Of a stretch of 64,000 bases of DNA, positions 1 through 5,467 are shown piece by piece. Under the pieces are notes generated by a model that ran no database searches, was not told where the DNA came from, and saw only the letters and a list, made by a program, of their open reading frames with translations. Source of the stretch: Polynucleobacter arcticus. Lineage in GTDB: Bacteria > Pseudomonadota > Gammaproteobacteria > Burkholderiales > Burkholderiaceae. The stretch is from the NCBI RefSeq assembly GCF_013307205.1, contig NZ_CP028940.1, positions 1,161,702 to 1,225,701 on the forward strand, read 5' to 3'. A program made the translations under genes and the position numbers. Numbering within the stretch: the first letter of the stretch is position 1; every line of letters begins with the position of its first letter.

Positions 1-272
1 GGGGTTTGCCCACGCGGTGCTAGGGGCAAGGTCATCATATCTCGCTGAATCACTTTGCCAATCTCCAGCAATCCCTGTAAAGCGGGATTAATTTTTCCGA
101 CGGTGCCAAAGTTCACGATGCGTTTGGGCTCAAACTGATGGATAGCCTGAATACTCGCTGCAGTTGCGTTGATCTTGCCAACCCCGGAATACACAATATC
201 GACACCCGCCGGTAATAGGCTTTTATTAAGCTCAGACTCTAATGCGGTAATAATCAGTAAATGTGTTTTCAT
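1..272 (-). CDS. 5'-methylthioadenosine/nucleoside nucleosidase-like protein (partial, N-terminus)
   Basis: The reading frame opens with ATG at 272 and runs off the left edge of the window, so only about 90 residues are present. It begins MKTHLLIITALESEL, then has SGVGKINA and NFGTVGKINPALQG, the pattern of the PNP/UDP phosphorylase fold shared by MTA/SAH nucleosidases, which cleave the N-glycosidic bond to free adenine. The C-terminal half is missing, so the substrate cannot be fixed. It is divergent from apt with only 11 bp between start codons; a shared role in adenine salvage is inferred from that pairing. Confidence 0.7.
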   Translation of the reverse strand, partial: MKTHLLIITALESELNKSLLPAGVDIVYSGVGKINATAASIQAIHQFEPKRIVNFGTVGKINPALQGLLEIGKVIQRDMMTLPLAPRGQT

Positions 273-283
273 ATTAGCCAAAA

Positions 284-802
284 ATGAATTTATTAGATTA
301 TCTACCCGGAGTGCCCGACTTTCCTCGGCCAGGAATCCTATTTAGGGATATCTCCCCTCTTTTAGCCCATCCCGCTGCATTTAAGGAGGCAATTTTGCAG
401 CTTGAGGCTTTAGCCCGAGAGTTTGACTATAGCCATATCCTGGGCATTGAATCCCGTGGATTTATCTTTGGCAGCGCCCTAGCCCACCAAACTCACAAAG
501 GGTTTGCTCTAGCACGCAAACCCAACAAGCTGCCCCTGGCTAGCCATCGCGAATCTTATGGCCTTGAGTACGGCTCTGATTCTCTTGAAATTCAGCAATC
601 TACTCTGCCCCAGGGAGTACGGGTGCTGATAGTGGATGATGTCTTAGCGACCGGTGGAACCATCATTGCAGCTAGCCAATTACTCCAAAAAGCAGGATTT
701 GAAGTAGCTGGTGCTTTAACGTTATTAGAAATTACAGGCCTCAATGGCGGTGCGACCCTAAATCAAAAGGGGATTGCCAATAGGACTGTCTTAGTCGCCT
801 AG
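284..802 (+). CDS. apt: adenine phosphoribosyltransferase
   Basis: A complete 172-residue type I phosphoribosyltransferase that makes AMP from adenine and PRPP in the cytoplasm. The N-terminus carries the Apt signature FPRPGILFRDI (residues 13-23), and the PRPP-binding loop VLIVDDVLATGGT lies at residues 114-126. Length is normal for the family. A stop codon in the same frame at 275-277 means translation cannot begin upstream of ATG 284. The few bases between stop and start have no Shine-Dalgarno sequence, so the message may be leaderless or weakly initiated. The divergent upstream gene encodes a nucleosidase that could supply adenine. Confidence 0.95.
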   Translation: MNLLDYLPGVPDFPRPGILFRDISPLLAHPAAFKEAILQLEALAREFDYSHILGIESRGFIFGSALAHQTHKGFALARKPNKLPLASHRESYGLEYGSDSLEIQQSTLPQGVRVLIVDDVLATGGTIIAASQLLQKAGFEVAGALTLLEITGLNGGATLNQKGIANRTVLVA

Positions 803-811
803 TCCGAGAAC

Positions 812-1093
812 TTACAGCAGGTTTTTAGCGCTTTTGAGTAGCTTCATAGCGCCCCAACCAGTTGCCAACACTTTGCTAGCTAATTTGGGCTTGTAGTGTG
901 CCAACACAGCAAAGACACTAGTCCAGATGACTGGGCTACTCCTCACAAAGTTGAATGCATCAATGCCCTTGTCAGCCCAAAACAAGGGCTTTTCAATAGG
1001 CTCAAAATGTAGTGCAAAATCCGCACGCTCTTGCGCCGCCCGTTCTTGCAAGACTTTTTGCCTTACCTCTAGCTCTGCTAATTTGAGACTCAT
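812..1093 (-). CDS. YqjK-like small protein
   Basis: A 93-residue protein with a charged, Arg/Glu-rich helical N-terminus and a more hydrophobic middle (WTSVFAVLAHY). Its position as the last gene after a DUF883 protein and a holin-fold membrane protein matches the enterobacterial yqjD-yqjE-yqjK cluster, and the sequence is YqjK-like. Start and upstream stop overlap as ATGA (4 bp), indicating translational coupling. Its molecular function is unknown. It ends convergently 10 bp from apt with no visible terminator between them. Confidence 0.6.
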   Translation of the reverse strand: MSLKLAELEVRQKVLQERAAQERADFALHFEPIEKPLFWADKGIDAFNFVRSSPVIWTSVFAVLAHYKPKLASKVLATGWGAMKLLKSAKNLL

Positions 1094-1461
1094 CGGTTTG
1101 CAAGCTCCTGCCGATCTTTAGCCAACTCTGCAATAGTCGCTTCAAACAACTTCGGCATCGTCTTGAGTGAACGCAGCACTATCAAGGCTAGAATGCAGCC
1201 GACCGCTAAGAACCCACTGGTAAGCAGGCCAAGTGCCAGCATGCGATTACTCTCCCAACTGTAGATCACGATGAGCAATGCCAGCATGATTAATCCGAAG
1301 AATAAAAAAAATAAGGTGAAGATGACCATGACCAGCAAGCTAAGGAATTTAGAGCGTGCGATTTGTACATCGATGGAAATTAATTCTAAGCGCGTTTGAG
1401 CAATCGAAGCCCCAGTAGCAACTAAGTTTTTCAGAGAAGACAACAGGTTTTCTTGAGACAT
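1090..1461 (-). CDS. YqjE-like phage-holin-fold inner membrane protein
   Basis: A 123-residue protein with an amphipathic N-terminus followed by two strongly hydrophobic segments, about residues 38-68 and 74-98, and a charged C-terminus. This is the layout of the YqjE / Phage_holin_3_6 family. Despite the family name, these chromosomal proteins are not lysis proteins; their role is unclear and probably linked to the inner membrane. It is the middle gene of the three-gene cluster, 6 bp after the DUF883 gene and overlapping the YqjK-like gene by 4 bp. Confidence 0.7.
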   Translation of the reverse strand: MSQENLLSSLKNLVATGASIAQTRLELISIDVQIARSKFLSLLVMVIFTLFFLFFGLIMLALLIVIYSWESNRMLALGLLTSGFLAVGCILALIVLRSLKTMPKLFEATIAELAKDRQELANR

Positions 1462-1467
1462 AAGTGC

Positions 1468-1803
1468 CTAGCGACGACGGATGAAAAGACCAATAAGCAA
1501 GCCCAATCCGGCAGCTACTCCGACAGCCTCCCAGGGGTTACGGTGTACAAACTCATCAGCGCCCTCTGCAACTACTTTAGCTTTATCAGTCAAGCCACCC
1601 TCTATGGAGGAAAGACTTTCTTTAGCATTATTTAAAGTGTCTAAGGCTTTTGAACGAATCATTCCGAGTGGACCATCCTCATGACTTGCAGTTGCATGAA
1701 TGAGTTCTTCGGCATCTGCCATCAATGCTTTGAAATCAACGATTAATTGCTCGGAATTTAATTTGACTTCTTCATGTGTTGCGGTTGATTTTCTAGCAGT
1801 CAT
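1468..1803 (-). CDS. DUF883 (YqjD/ElaB-like) membrane-anchored protein
   Basis: A helical, acidic protein of 111 residues with one C-terminal membrane segment (GVAAGLGLLIGLFI) and a terminal RRR, the hallmark of DUF883/ElaB/YqjD proteins. In Escherichia coli YqjD the C-terminal anchor places the protein in the inner membrane and the soluble part associates with ribosomes in stationary phase; transfer of that role to this protein is inference. ATG 1803 is preferred over GTG 1809 because AAGGAG lies 5 bases upstream of it. First gene of the three-gene cluster. Confidence 0.8.
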   Translation of the reverse strand: MTARKSTATHEEVKLNSEQLIVDFKALMADAEELIHATASHEDGPLGMIRSKALDTLNNAKESLSSIEGGLTDKAKVVAEGADEFVHRNPWEAVGVAAGLGLLIGLFIRRR

Positions 1804-1868
1804 CACCACTCCTTGGAATTAACGAATAAATTACTTGTTAAGCCCATTCTAAGCAATTCCAAACAAAA

Positions 1869-2309
1869 TTACAGTATTAATACCGTCATACCAGCATTGC
1901 CCTCTTTAAAGTGCTTGAGATGCGCCTTTAAGCCCGGTCTCCTTCTTAATAGAGCGTGATAGGCCTCACTACCAAAGGCAGTCTGCTCACCAAAATGATA
2001 TTCATCCACTCGGTCTGAGAAATAATTGTTTTCCAGAGCATCGTGCACAATCCATTTGATCTTGCCTCCCTCGCCGCTTGCACCATAGCCATGAATGAGG
2101 ATCATCGCCTTAATACCCAATTCCGATGCTCTACGAAGAGCAATGGTGAGTCTATCCAAAGCCTCTTCAGCGCTAGGACTATCGAATTTCAGATTTAACA
2201 CTAAGGTATCGCTGTGCGGCAACGGGAGATCATCGCTGCCACATTGACGACACTCCCCAAGCATTCCCCTAGGATTGCCGCATTCTGGACATTCAAATGA
2301 ATGGGTCAT
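1869..2309 (-). CDS. Smr-domain protein with N-terminal zinc ribbon
   Basis: About 146 residues. The N-terminus has two CxxC pairs (CPEC, then CRQC), a likely zinc ribbon. The rest resembles the Smr (MutS2 C-terminal) domain: a beta strand with LNLKFDSPSAEEAL, then LIHGYGASGEGGKI, the glycine-rich loop of the fold. Stand-alone Smr proteins are nucleic-acid-binding, often endonucleases; activity here is not shown. ATG 2309 fits the upstream AAGGTG better than GTG 2312. Next to it lies the small HTH operon, separated by about 45 bp. Confidence 0.6.
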   Translation of the reverse strand: MTHSFECPECGNPRGMLGECRQCGSDDLPLPHSDTLVLNLKFDSPSAEEALDRLTIALRRASELGIKAMILIHGYGASGEGGKIKWIVHDALENNYFSDRVDEYHFGEQTAFGSEAYHALLRRRPGLKAHLKHFKEGNAGMTVLIL

Positions 2310-2355
2310 CACACACCTTCATAGATGATTGAGCAATAACCCACTCATGAAAATA

Positions 2356-2652
2356 TTAAGAGCAATATTTTGCTTCTAAAGCAGAAGCAGTATTAACCGG
2401 ATCATCAACCATGCGATTTAAGGTCAACTGAGCAGCATCTTTATTCTCTTGCACCTTTAAATTGAGATTAATCAATCCTGCCACATCTTTACGGATCGAG
2501 GTATTGCCATAACGCAAAATCTTTAAAGTCGAAACTGCTTCGGCTGAAATCTTGCATTGCTCATTTACCAATGCAGAGGAGTCTGATGAAGTATTGGCAT
2601 AAGCAAATGCAGCTACAGAGATTGAGGCAATAGCTAAGAAAGTTTTCTTCAT
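2356..2652 (-). CDS. hypothetical exported protein
   Basis: A 98-residue protein with a clear Sec signal peptide (MKKTFLAIASISVAAFAYA, cut after about residue 19). The mature part has two cysteines, one near its start and one three residues from the end, which could form a disulfide in the periplasm. No family recognised. Its ATG follows the stop of the upstream 59-residue gene after a single base (TAA-A-ATG), and its ribosome-binding site AGGAAA lies inside that gene, so the two are very probably co-transcribed and translationally coupled. Confidence 0.7.
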   Translation of the reverse strand: MKKTFLAIASISVAAFAYANTSSDSSALVNEQCKISAEAVSTLKILRYGNTSIRKDVAGLINLNLKVQENKDAAQLTLNRMVDDPVNTASALEAKYCS

Positions 2653-2653
2653 T

Positions 2654-2833
2654 TTATTTCCTTATTTTGTGACCACATGTTGGACAACAACCTAAATCAC
2701 TTGCTCTTGTTTTTCTAAGGGCGGCATAGACGCTAGATTCGGAAATTTCCATCTTTCTGGCGGCTTGAGCTGCAGTCATCCCCTTCCCTATCCAATCTAA
2801 TGCTTGATGTGTTTTTGGTATTGCTTTTCTCAT
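2654..2833 (-). CDS. 59-residue helix-turn-helix / zinc-knuckle protein
   Basis: A small gene too short for a 60-residue ORF cut-off. It starts MRKAIPKTHQALDW, continues with a helix-turn-helix-like stretch (MTAAQAARKMEISESSVYAA, residues 19-38) resembling resolvase or Trp-repressor-type HTHs, and ends CCPTCGHKIRK, a candidate zinc knuckle. The start is marked by a near-perfect Shine-Dalgarno AGGAGGTG at 2836-2843. A plausible sigma-70 promoter and an iterated operator-like sequence sit directly upstream. It forms an operon with the exported protein gene. It may be an autoregulatory DNA-binding protein (inference). Confidence 0.72.
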   Translation of the reverse strand: MRKAIPKTHQALDWIGKGMTAAQAARKMEISESSVYAALRKTRASDLGCCPTCGHKIRK

Positions 2834-2851
2834 TTCACCTCCTATTTAATT

Positions 2852-2881
2852 ACTATACCACAAAAGTTGTGAAGTTGTGAA
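2852..2881 (-). promoter_or_regulatory. candidate sigma-70 promoter of the small HTH operon
   Basis: On the minus strand a TTCACA -35 element (2876-2881) and a TATAGT -10 element (2852-2857) are separated by 18 bp. They would start transcription near 2845, giving a leader of about 12 bases that contains only the Shine-Dalgarno. The -35 hexamer is part of a tandem 8-bp repeat, so a protein bound to the repeat would block this promoter. Confidence 0.45.
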
Positions 2882-2892
2882 GTTGTGAAGTT
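2859..2892. repeat. tandem 8-bp repeat plus palindrome over the HTH-operon promoter
   Basis: GTTGTGAA is repeated exactly three times at 2866-2889, with a further GTT to 2892. The first copy also forms one arm of an interrupted palindrome, CACAA-AAG-TTGTG, at 2859-2871. The 8-bp period, the symmetry and the overlap with the -35/spacer region suggest an operator, possibly for the small HTH protein encoded just downstream. Confidence 0.65.
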
Positions 2893-3093
2893 TAGTAATA
2901 AATATTTAAGGGGTTTTGATACCGGTAAAAATCAATGAGTTGAGTTGGTAGAACTAAAAATTGCTGCCGCTGAAATAGGCCTACCTGGGCTAAAGGTATT
3001 GCATGTAGATAGTGATTGAGGCAATAAAAAAGCCCCGGTGAAGGGGCTTAGTTATATGTCGTATTGGATCAAGCAGTTAAATCACAAGGATTT
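2893..3093. other. intergenic stretch left of the islet
   Basis: No convincing gene. A short plus-strand open stretch from about 2910 to a stop near 3019 could encode some 35 residues of ordinary composition but has no good start or ribosome-binding site; it may be a gene remnant. The only clear element is the minus-strand terminator at 3030-3049. Confidence 0.5.
3030..3049 (-). terminator. intrinsic terminator, minus strand; possible original terminator of tRNA-Ser
   Basis: AAGCCCC (3030-3036) pairs with GGGGCTT (3043-3049) across a six-base loop, and read on the minus strand it is followed by a T-run. No gene lies immediately upstream on that strand. If the 3094-5283 segment were removed, this hairpin would sit about 44 bases after the 3' end of tRNA-Ser, so it looks like the displaced native terminator of that tRNA. 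Confidence 0.65.
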
Positions 3094-3111
3094 TGGCGGA
3101 GACGAGAGGAT
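3094..3111 (-). repeat. 18-bp duplicate of tRNA-Ser 3' end (candidate distal att site)
   Basis: These 18 bases (TGGCGGAGACGAGAGGAT on the plus strand) are identical to 5284-5301 in the same orientation. The identity starts exactly at the A of the encoded CCA end and covers the 3' acceptor strand and part of the T arm. This is the usual form of the attachment core left by tyrosine-recombinase elements that insert into tRNA 3' ends. The rest of the tRNA is absent here. Confidence 0.75.
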
Positions 3112-3146
3112 CACAAACCCCATACTGGGTATGAGTTTGAAGACCA

Positions 3147-3165
3147 ATATACCGAACGATATACC
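3147..3165. repeat. left pair of ATATACC motifs
   Basis: ATATACC occurs at 3147-3153 and 3159-3165, a 12-bp spacing. The 12-mer CAATATACCGAA at 3145-3156 recurs exactly at 5153-5164 near the other end of the islet. An 8-bp inverted repeat CTGGGTAT/ATACCCAG (3125-3132 and 3161-3168) brackets the pair. Possible recombinase arm-binding sites (inference). Confidence 0.55.
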
Positions 3166-3337
3166 CAGATTTTGCTGTTTCCTATGTAATCTAAAAATAG
3201 CCTATTTCCGATGGCAATTAATAGTTTTTTGGCTATCTTAGCCATGCTCTACGTCTGCTATGGGAAGGTTGCGGCCTTATTTTGAATTAGGTATCAGACT
3301 CTAATCGACCCTAAGGAGACGCCTGTAGACAACAAAA

Positions 3338-3355
3338 AACCCGCCGAAGCGGGTT
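3338..3355 (-). terminator. intrinsic terminator of the autotransporter-like gene
   Basis: AACCCGC (3338-3344) pairs with GCGGGTT (3349-3355) around a CGAA loop; on the minus strand the hairpin is followed by a T-run. It lies about 26 bases after the stop codon of the gene at 3382-4824. Confidence 0.85.
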
Positions 3356-3381
3356 GATTGCCTGAATTCAAATGAACCTCT

Positions 3382-4824
3382 TTAGAAACCCACTGTATAT
3401 GTTGCCATCACAGTAGTTGTTGCTGCAGCTTGATAAGCCTCTTGACGATAAATGCCGGTCACTCCAACACGCTGGTTCTTCTCAACATCATAGCTAGCAC
3501 CTAACATTGCTGTTGGACGTGTTCTTACTGGATTGGAATTAAAGTTCACTGGAGTTAAACCAGTTACACCAGTAGCTGAGTAAGAGCCATTAGCAGTATT
3601 AGTATCTGTTTCTACACCAGCGCTAGCAAACAAATTGGTTTGCGGGATGCCTCTGTAGTTAACGCCAACACCAGCTAAAGCAGTTGTAGCATTTGTGTTC
3701 AATGCTGAGTAAGTCAGCGGTGCTGTTACTGTAGAAGATGATCCTTCGGTATAGCCACCCATATTGTTCTGGGTGTAACGGATGCCAACGTATGGGGAAA
3801 CTACTACTTGATCAACAAAACCAAAGCCATACTTAGCAGTTACCTGTGCGCCTTGACTGTTGAGTTGTGAGCCGCCTGAACCTGCTTCAGAGGCAGTAGC
3901 ACCAGCGCCGACTACAGAGCGATTAATGGTGGTGTTCTTTTGACCGTATGCTGCTGATACCTTTACTTCTGTACCAGTACCATCTAAGCGCTCATTCCAT
4001 ACACCGAATAAACCGAGTAATGGGGTGTTATTACCCAAGTTCACAGTAGAGCCAGCATTACTAACGGATACATTCTGATCGGCATAAGCACCAATACGAA
4101 CAGATGGTAGAGCGCGGTAAGCAGCAATTAACAGAGCGCTAGAGTTATTCAAACCATTAGCTGCTGATACAGCGGTATTACGACCACCAGCAGATATGCA
4201 AATATTGTTCGCGCCAAATACAGAGCAGTCATAGCTAAAGCTATTGGCTAGTACCGCATTTTGTAGTGTGTAAGTGCCTTGTAAAGCCTGGGCTGTGTTC
4301 GCTACTGAGGCTTGGGTATTGGCGAGGGATGGGCCTGTTGGAGTTGGAGTTGGAGCTGGTCCAGAGCCGGTATAGACCAATAAATTTGAAATGTAATACT
4401 GGGTTGCGGGAGCGCTAATAGCTCCAGAACCAGTTAATGCCAAACTAACAGCATTACCACTTAGCACGAAAGACCCGCTGTAATTTGCGGATGATGTAGT
4501 TAATAGATGGATAGCTCTACCCACATTTGACCCATTGAGAGTTGTTGTTGGATAGGCATTTAGACCAAGATTAGGTGCAGCCCCTCCTGAACCCGGATTC
4601 ACCACATAACCAGTGTATGAATAGGAAATTGTTTCACCACTTACAAGAGAATAACTAGTGCCAAGCGCAAAGCCAGCCCCCGGGACTGAAGCCGGTCCAG
4701 CACGGAATCCTTGAGTAGGATCCCCGTTAAATAATATCGTCTGAGAATTTGCATTAATAGAAACAAGACTTCCAGCAACCAAGGCTGAAGCAAAAGCGAT
4801 TTTTTTGATATTAAGTGATTTCAT
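3382..4824 (-). CDS. autotransporter-like outer membrane beta-barrel protein
   Basis: 480 residues: a signal peptide (about 1-27, ending INANSQ), a Ser/Gly/Thr-rich passenger of about 125 residues, a Pro/Thr linker (PAPTPTPTGP, near 156-165), then about 300 residues of alternating strands ending in aromatic Phe480 (VMATYTVGF), as in autotransporter barrels and other BAM substrates. Two cysteines at 200 and 209 lie just inside the barrel domain. It would sit in the outer membrane and display a short passenger or self-fold as a barrel. It is the only gene in the tRNA-Ser islet and ends with its own terminator. The ligand is unknown. Confidence 0.7.
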   Translation of the reverse strand: MKSLNIKKIAFASALVAGSLVSINANSQTILFNGDPTQGFRAGPASVPGAGFALGTSYSLVSGETISYSYTGYVVNPGSGGAAPNLGLNAYPTTTLNGSNVGRAIHLLTTSSANYSGSFVLSGNAVSLALTGSGAISAPATQYYISNLLVYTGSGPAPTPTPTGPSLANTQASVANTAQALQGTYTLQNAVLANSFSYDCSVFGANNICISAGGRNTAVSAANGLNNSSALLIAAYRALPSVRIGAYADQNVSVSNAGSTVNLGNNTPLLGLFGVWNERLDGTGTEVKVSAAYGQKNTTINRSVVGAGATASEAGSGGSQLNSQGAQVTAKYGFGFVDQVVVSPYVGIRYTQNNMGGYTEGSSSTVTAPLTYSALNTNATTALAGVGVNYRGIPQTNLFASAGVETDTNTANGSYSATGVTGLTPVNFNSNPVRTRPTAMLGASYDVEKNQRVGVTGIYRQEAYQAAATTTVMATYTVGF

Positions 4825-5116
4825 AATTCTTTAGGGGTATGTTGTGTAAATTAGCTTTAGAGCTAATTTTTAGCAAATCGAATTATACGGAATGACTAGA
4901 CCGTCACCACGGTTTCTATAAGTAAATCACTTAAATACAACAACCATGGGCTTGATTGACCTCAGTGGCACCTAGTGGCCGTTCTGAGACAGTGACTTAC
5001 TTACAGTGCTATGTCCGCTTATACGCAAATAAGAGCCTTGGGCATCAGGCCACAATCCCAAAAAATGCAATGCACTTAACTGTTCATAAATTTCAGCACG
5101 AAACGATGTTAAAAAA
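4825..5116. other. intergenic stretch upstream of the autotransporter-like gene
   Basis: About 290 bases without a supportable gene. The part next to the gene start must hold its promoter on the minus strand, but no clear -35/-10 pair stands out. The plus-strand open frame from 4956 has no ribosome-binding site, and its repetitive C-terminal part simply translates the ATATACC repeats. Confidence 0.5.
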
Positions 5117-5161
5117 ATATACCATCCGATATACCATCCGATATACCAAAGGCAATATACC
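5117..5161. repeat. right array of ATATACC motifs (12-bp period)
   Basis: ATATACCATCCG is repeated exactly at 5117-5128 and 5129-5140; further ATATACC copies follow at 5141-5147 and 5155-5161. The last copy is embedded in CAATATACCGAA, which is identical to the left array at 3145-3156. All copies have the same orientation. Iterated short sites near both ends of a tRNA-bounded segment resemble integrase or excisionase arm sites; that reading is inference. Confidence 0.65.
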
Positions 5162-5220
5162 GAAGAGCTATAGTTTCAGCGCTCTATTTTTTATAAGTCA
5201 TTGATTTAAATGAATAAAAA

Positions 5221-5241
5221 AACCCGCTATGGAAGCGGGTT
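5221..5241 (-). terminator. intrinsic terminator downstream of tRNA-Ser
   Basis: AACCCGCT (5221-5228) pairs with AGCGGGTT (5234-5241) around a five-base loop, with A-rich sequence on the left that gives a T-run on the minus strand. It lies about 43 bases after the mature 3' end of tRNA-Ser and inside the islet, so it would have taken over termination from the hairpin at 3030-3049. Confidence 0.8.
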
Positions 5242-5283
5242 TTAATAAAAAAATTCCTTTAAAATCAATGGTATACAAGCAGG

Positions 5284-5378
5284 TGGCGGAGACGAGAGGA
5301 TTCGAACCTCCGATCAGAGTTTTAGCCCCGATGCTCCCTTAGCAGGGGAGTGCCTTCGACCAGCTCGGCCACGTCTCC
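5284..5378 (-). tRNA. tRNA-Ser (anticodon GCU)
   Basis: 95 bases including an encoded CCA. The acceptor strands GGAGACG (5372-5378) and CGTCTCC pair fully, the anticodon loop contains CTGCTAA giving anticodon GCU, there is a long class II variable arm, and the T-loop is GGTTCGAATCC. It reads AGC/AGU codons. The last 18 bases are duplicated at 3094-3111, making this tRNA the likely insertion site of an islet. Confidence 0.96.
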
Positions 5379-5467
5379 CTGCTTGATACCTTTACAACGC
5401 CCACAGTTTAACGGATTCCGTTGACTGCGGGGTTTTACTACGGTTTTAAAGCGTTTACTGCGTATTT

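Larger units (their letters stand above)
3094..5301. mobile_element. putative integrase-less genomic islet at tRNA-Ser(GCU)
   Basis: The segment is bounded by direct 18-bp copies of the tRNA-Ser 3' end, with the intact tRNA on the right. It holds one complete gene, for an autotransporter-like protein with its own terminator, plus ATATACC iterations near both ends and a terminator next to the tRNA. There is no recombinase, so if mobile it would be non-autonomous or a deletion relic of a larger island. The unit that would excise is 2,190 bp. Chance duplication of 18 bp exactly at the CCA end is unlikely but has not been excluded. Confidence 0.5.

Noticed and set aside
1090..1461. Holin-family hit as a sign of prophage
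   Set aside because: The gene sits in a yqjD-yqjE-yqjK-like chromosomal cluster with no other phage genes nearby.
2910..3021. Short plus-strand open stretch with ordinary amino-acid composition (ending LPGLKVLHVDSD)
   Set aside because: No ATG or ribosome-binding site; may be a gene remnant but cannot be supported.
3038..3241. 67-residue plus-strand open frame
   Set aside because: Starts inside a terminator hairpin and crosses the tRNA-Ser 3' copy and ATATACC repeats; no coding character.
4956..5204. 82-residue plus-strand open frame with repeated TIRYTIRYT
   Set aside because: No ribosome-binding site and odd composition; its repeats merely translate the ATATACC DNA iterations. Treated as repeat DNA, not a gene.
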